In this document: positions 60,801 to 64,000 of the stretch, in pieces | Position numbering within the stretch: the stretch's first letter is position 1 | How the letters are laid out: every line of letters starts with the position of its first letter | DNA from: Ooceraea biroi | Lineage: Eukaryota > Arthropoda > Insecta > Hymenoptera > Formicidae | Direction: 5' to 3' | Assembly: GCF_003672135.1 (NCBI RefSeq) | Contig: NC_039512.1 | Coordinates: 15,082,874 to 15,146,873 of the forward strand | Length of the DNA: 64,000 nucleotides | Notes under the pieces: model-generated | Told to the model about the DNA's origin: nothing | The model's database searches: none | The model's input: only the letters and a program-made list of their open reading frames with translations | Made by a program: the position numbers and the translations under genes

Positions 60801-62495
60801 AGTGCGTTATGTAATGGCATCTTACCTATGCAATTTGAAAGCAACACATTCGTTCGTGTTATTTTAACGCGCACGAGGATCGAAGAGTAGCGATGTAAAA
60901 ATGCACTTTAAGCTATAATTAAGTGCAGAAATAACGCTCTGAGATTTGCAGCATGCAGATACCAAGAAGGGAACAGTCTGGAGCATGTAAGATGCAACTG
61001 CTTCGTACGTTGCATCGGTCACGTATGCCATGGAAGAGCGAGTCATTTCAGAATGCAAGGTTGTGTGTGATGAGTAATGAATCCTATCGAAAAAAATAAT
61101 CAAGCGGCATTGTTTACGTCATGAGGAAAATACAGTGCGACAATTTTTTGCAGCATGAAAATTCGCGCTCCGTATTTTGTCTTGTTAAAATCATCGACTT
61201 ATGTCTGGATATGTGTATAAAATAGTTAACGTGAAAATTTGATTACAAATTTATACTCGCTTATTCAACTGCGAACAGCTTTTAGAGATGCTTTAAGAAA
61301 TACAAAAGATCTGGTCTGGCAAAGTTGATCGTAGACTCGCAAAATTCGAATTCGATTTCGAGCTCATGGAAGTCAATCGTAACAACCAGAAACATTATTT
61401 CGTTTTCTCGAAAAGTGCCTGGGGCTTGATTTAGCAAGACACGTGGGCATTTCTCGCGATTCGATCGAGCTTCGTGCGGTGGAAGTGCACTCCGCTGAAT
61501 CAACATATGACTTAAGGTCAGACCACGAACGACGCCATAGTTCCGCGACAGCGAAATTTAATTCCACTACTGTCGCGCGCAAACGAACCAATTTCCTTTT
61601 GTGCAATTTCTTTCGCGAGCCGAGGGCAGAACTACGCTTCCAATCAGTTTTCCACCAATCAACGGGATTTCGCAACCCGCCACAGGCTCGATTGCACGAT
61701 TACCACTTTTTTTAGACACGGGAGATTCAAATCAGTCGGCGCGGGATAAAAGGAGACGGAATAAGAGAGGATACAGTATCGAGGACGTCGTCGCGGCGCC
61801 GAGGTACAAAGTCTAGAATTTCGCAGTAAACAAACGCAGAATCTGGAACTTTAATGAAAGCATCGAAGATTCACGAGACTCATGTCGAGATGATCGTGAA
61901 ACGTGAAATGTCTTACATTAGATATGAAATGTCGACATACATGTTACATGATGGAATATCATGTAATATATTTATCATGCTGACCTATTTTCCAATTAAG
62001 GAGCGATAATTATTAACAATCCGAGCAATTTTGTCGTAAGGAACGTCGAGACGAGTTGATGCGCTGGCGATATTGAATCGCTATTGTTTCTTTCTCGACT
62101 CGCGGAAAAATAAAAATCCTGAGTCTAGAGTAAATTCGAGACGTACAGCGCGAATGTCAAAGTTAATAGCTCATGATCTCAAGTTTGAGCATACGATTTC
62201 AGCGAGTTGGCAAAATTTCGCGATCGGCGATGGCTTTTCTCCTCGACTTCAAACTTCAATCGTACTTCAATTACTCCGTTACACGGTACAACCGCAGACA
62301 ACAATGATCCCCCGGGGTTTATTTACGCGACAATGCAGCGGCAACGCGTTCGCCCGAGAATTCATCCGAATGTAGGTGCGAGTCGCGCGGCCGCCGACCG
62401 ATTAATCGGCGTCCGATGGGTCGCGTGACTAAACAAGTGGCATGACACTCACTGATCAGATTCCTGAAGGTGTCCGTGAATATTCGAATCATCAT
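48823..62495 (-). CDS. Small single-pass membrane protein, family unknown (130 aa, four exons)
   Basis: I reconstructed this gene from splice sites. Minus-strand exons are 62,495-62,453; 53,380-53,192; 50,459-50,375; and 48,898 to a TGA at 48,823-48,825. Every junction has GT and AG, and phases 1, 1 and 2 all agree, giving 130 aa without a stop. The start is a double ATG with an in-frame TAG four codons upstream. Residues 1-15 (MMIRIFTDTFRNLI...) are not a clear signal peptide. Residues 16-78 are hydrophilic, with a His run (NEHHHL) and SG dipeptides. Residues 79-101 are a strong transmembrane helix (start VVLPTVLIALLFVGNAIIVY) followed by basic QYRKRK, so the C-terminus is probably cytoplasmic. 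The tail ends PEGHV. I recognise no family; the layout resembles small single-span ion-channel or receptor accessory subunits, but sequence similarity is not evident. Intron 1 is about 9 kb. The frame stays open in pieces beyond the TGA. Confidence 0.6.
48995..50151 (+). CDS. Candidate plus-strand gene nested in an intron, function unknown
   Basis: An AT-rich TTTTTCAG acceptor at 48,994 is followed by a 316-nt stretch (48,995-49,310) fully open in one frame and ending at a strong donor AAG|GTAAGT. A second exon, 49,728-49,842 (GTTTCAG acceptor; GTAAGT donor), continues the same frame for 38 codons, including CFGDYSIFLPRKLMKDSSS and RRQSPAKVQRKPVASL. A third possible exon, 50,069-50,151, has a good pyrimidine-rich acceptor, agrees in phase and ends at TAA, but is AT-rich and less convincing. 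The first segment is Cys-rich (about ten Cys). No upstream exon with matching phase was found, so translation might begin at ATG 49,080 or 49,767. No family recognised. It lies inside the last intron of the minus-strand membrane protein gene. It could be spurious. Confidence 0.3.
50460..53191 (-). other. Intron 2 of the small membrane protein gene
   Basis: No supported coding exon. Contains an ACACG pentamer run (about 50,728-50,744), three copies of AATACATATT (about 51,039-51,070) and a short CT repeat (51,248-51,263). Plus-strand open frames at 51,161-51,385 and 52,232-52,480 lack splice support and recognisable domains. Confidence 0.5.
54143..54176. repeat. Two-copy 17-bp tandem repeat
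   Basis: GGTGTATCGATGGTATT at 54,143-54,159 is followed directly by a second copy ending C instead of the last T. Confidence 0.85.
55313..55333. repeat. (GTTAAC)n hexamer repeat
   Basis: Three and a half palindromic GTTAAC units, followed by related GTTACC units to about 55,351. Confidence 0.85.
57911..58012 (-). CDS. Possible small secreted-peptide ORF or signal-peptide exon
   Basis: A minus-strand frame of 33 codons starts MPIRVSMIFITLVCFIASAC, a good signal-peptide profile, and reaches TAA at 57,911-57,913. A TATAAATA box sits at 58,028-58,035, about 16 bases before the first ATG, so initiation may instead use the second Met at 57,994. The last codons contain AG|GTAACG, so this could be a first exon with a donor in phase 2. 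That phase does not match exon 2 or 3 of the surrounding membrane-protein gene, so it would need another partner exon, which I did not find. May be chance. Confidence 0.2.
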   Translation of the reverse strand: MPIRVSMIFITLVCFIASACTFFRSSAGLHESR

Positions 62496-64000
62496 GAAGT
62501 CTGTCTATGCGCGAGATTCGACTAAATATCTATTATCTCGTGTCCCGGCCGTCTGTCAGCTGCTGCTGCTGCTGTTGGTGCTGCTGCTGCTGCTGCGCAC
62601 CACCAACACCACCACCACCATCACACGATCCCTGCTGCACGTTGCAACAGTGCGATTCTCTCGCAGTTTCTGCCGCTTCCACTAGATCCTACTGAAGGTC
62701 CGAGGGATTCGTGTTAAAACTCTTGGAAACTCCCCCTCCACTTCTCTCCCTGTACTTCCCCACCCTCTCTAGCTATCTCTATCTCTCACTCTCTCTTTCT
62801 CTCTCTTCCCACTTGGCACAAGACTGCTGCGTGGGTTCATTCACGAAGAAAAGAGATCTGTCGCGCGCGCGAGGGAAGCCCGAAGGAAATCAACTTCGCC
62901 CGAAACGAACGTACGAACGAATAAAACGCCGCGGGTTGAAGAGCGAGGTGAACCTCGACGCCACGTCGATCGAGGATTCTTTCGAGAGGTCGTCCCACGA
63001 TGCGACGCCCGTAATTAGGATGATGAAATCGCCAACGAGTTGGCCGCGAGTTCGCAGAAAATTCAATATCTCGAGTGTGCAATTTTCTTGATGCTGCGAG
63101 AAATTGGAGGCTCGAGGCGTCTCTTCCCTCTTCCTCGTTACTGTCCTCTCGGCTCTCGAGCACGACGTGAAATCTCGAATGCGTCCTTCGTTTTTCCACG
63201 AAACTCCCAAAACGCTGCTTCCTCGAAACGTCGACCCGCACTAGTCGTCGTTACAGCTGAAATCGTCACGGGAATATGTGCTCAAGAGTCTTTCCTCTTG
63301 ACTCGCCAATAGGAGAACTCTCCTTTGCGCGCTGTTTTTCATGCGAGTTGCACAAGCGGATTTTGCGATATTTCCGCGCAAAAATCGTCCTGTTCTCGCT
63401 AACAAGCACTCTCAATCACTCAGTCTTGATGATTTTTCCTTCTTATTTCTGATCTGGCGCCGGACAAAATGCGAAGTGTCTGACCTCGACGATCTCGATT
63501 CCGAAGATCACTGATCAGGATCGAGAAGTAGAAGCACGCGTGTACGCGGTCACCGCCGGGAACGCTCTGCGCTTTTCTTCCTCCTCCTCCACGCTCCTCT
63601 TTCCCTCGGCTAAACTCCGCACACTTCGACAGCAGCGTCGCGACGTTGCGCGTGGCACCGACTGAGCGCGTCCGACGCTATTTCGTCGGCTTTATTGTCC
63701 AGCCGACGCAGCGCGCGGCGTGACGACGCCTCCGCCGTTCCCCGTGCCCTTTGACCCCTGCGCAACCAGGGGAGAGTGGGGCGAAACGGAAGAGGCCGCG
63801 TTATCTCCCTTATCGGTGCCCTCAGATGCAGCGGGTCTCCTCTCCGCCTCGACGCTCTCCCCTGGAGCTTCCACGGATTTTTTTCATCACCCTCAATTGT
63901 CCCCCCGCGCCCCGGCGAACCGCAAGAAGATCCGCAAAGTCTTCTTTTCATCCTCATCGATATTAATGGAATATCGAATTGTTTACGCGACGCGTTGCGA
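62496..64000 (-). promoter_or_regulatory. 5' UTR and upstream region of the small membrane protein gene
   Basis: Directly upstream of the double ATG on the minus strand are CAG/GTG trinucleotide repeats (plus-strand CTG run 62,559-62,596 and CCA run 62,599-62,621). Further upstream lie CT-rich DNA (about 62,735-62,810) and a CpG-rich block (63,560-63,950) that could be the promoter. Overlapping open frames in the CpG-rich block on the minus strand have no recognisable domain. Another gene could start or end here beyond the window. Confidence 0.35.
62559..62621. repeat. (CTG)n and (CCA)n trinucleotide repeats
   Basis: About twelve CTG units with one interruption, then about seven CCA/CAC units. 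On the minus strand this lies 60-130 bases upstream of the proposed start codon, that is, probably in the 5' UTR as CAG and GTG repeats. Confidence 0.92.

Larger units (their letters stand above)
53381..62452 (-). other. Large intron 1 of the small membrane protein gene
   Basis: About 9.1 kb, mostly AT-rich, with CpG-bearing patches at 54,040-54,370, 54,960-55,450 and 56,030-56,480. Tandem duplications include a 17-bp unit at 54,143-54,176, an 11-bp CTTGCCAAGRC-like unit at 54,899-54,933 and GTTAAC hexamers at 55,313-55,333. A possible small secreted-peptide frame lies at 57,911-58,012. No other exon was supported. Confidence 0.5.

Noticed and set aside
61373..61715. 100-codon minus and 90-codon plus frames opposite each other, with CCAAT motifs
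   Set aside because: No recognisable domain; could be a dispersed repeat or regulatory patch, but nothing in the window supports either.
63692..63957. Two protein-like minus-strand frames near the right end (one ending at a TAA overlapping AATAAA)
   Set aside because: Overlapping alternatives of similar quality in CpG-rich DNA, no in-frame ATG for the better one, no clear acceptor; cannot decide without sequence to the right.

Overview
The window is animal nuclear DNA, almost certainly from an insect. Split genes carry GT-AG introns, and every protein I recognise is a metazoan or insect family member. CpG-rich blocks alternate with AT-rich DNA, microsatellites are frequent, and there is a small TTAA-flanked transposon relic. 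A hymenopteran such as an ant is my best guess, from general base composition and the feel of the proteins; I could not run a search to confirm it.

Layout. (1) 1-29,811: no convincing coding exon. This is upstream and/or first-intron DNA of the next gene, rich in GA/CT tracts, CpG blocks and GATA-type motifs. (2) 29,812-34,021, + strand: eight coding exons of u-shaped (Friend-of-GATA family), a multi-zinc-finger GATA cofactor; the N-terminal exon was not found. (3) 34,022-37,787: 3' UTR and intergenic DNA with a 200-bp piggyBac-type MITE and long CT and TA repeats. (4) 37,788-39,059, - strand: a complete three-exon SLC7A6OS/Iwr1 gene (RNA polymerase II nuclear import). (5) 39,060-39,768: short divergent promoter region. 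(6) 39,769-47,651, + strand: a complete eight-exon HEATR1/UTP10 gene (ribosome biogenesis, about 2,058 aa). (7) 48,493-62,495, - strand: a four-exon gene, reconstructed here from splice sites and codon phase, for a small single-pass membrane protein of 130 aa that I do not recognise. Its last exon continues in frame past the stop through three more open segments, with C directly after each of the first three stops, which is the classic leaky context. (8) A weaker + strand candidate gene sits in the last intron of gene 7 (48,995-50,151). The remainder up to 64,000 is intron and 5' flank.

The items most worth following up are the possible serial stop-codon readthrough in the small membrane protein, two in-frame alternative 5' splice sites (one GT, one GC) in u-shaped, and clusters of GATA motifs upstream of this GATA-cofactor gene. 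SLC7A6OS and HEATR1 form a head-to-head pair linking polymerase import with ribosome production; u-shaped and SLC7A6OS are tail-to-tail.
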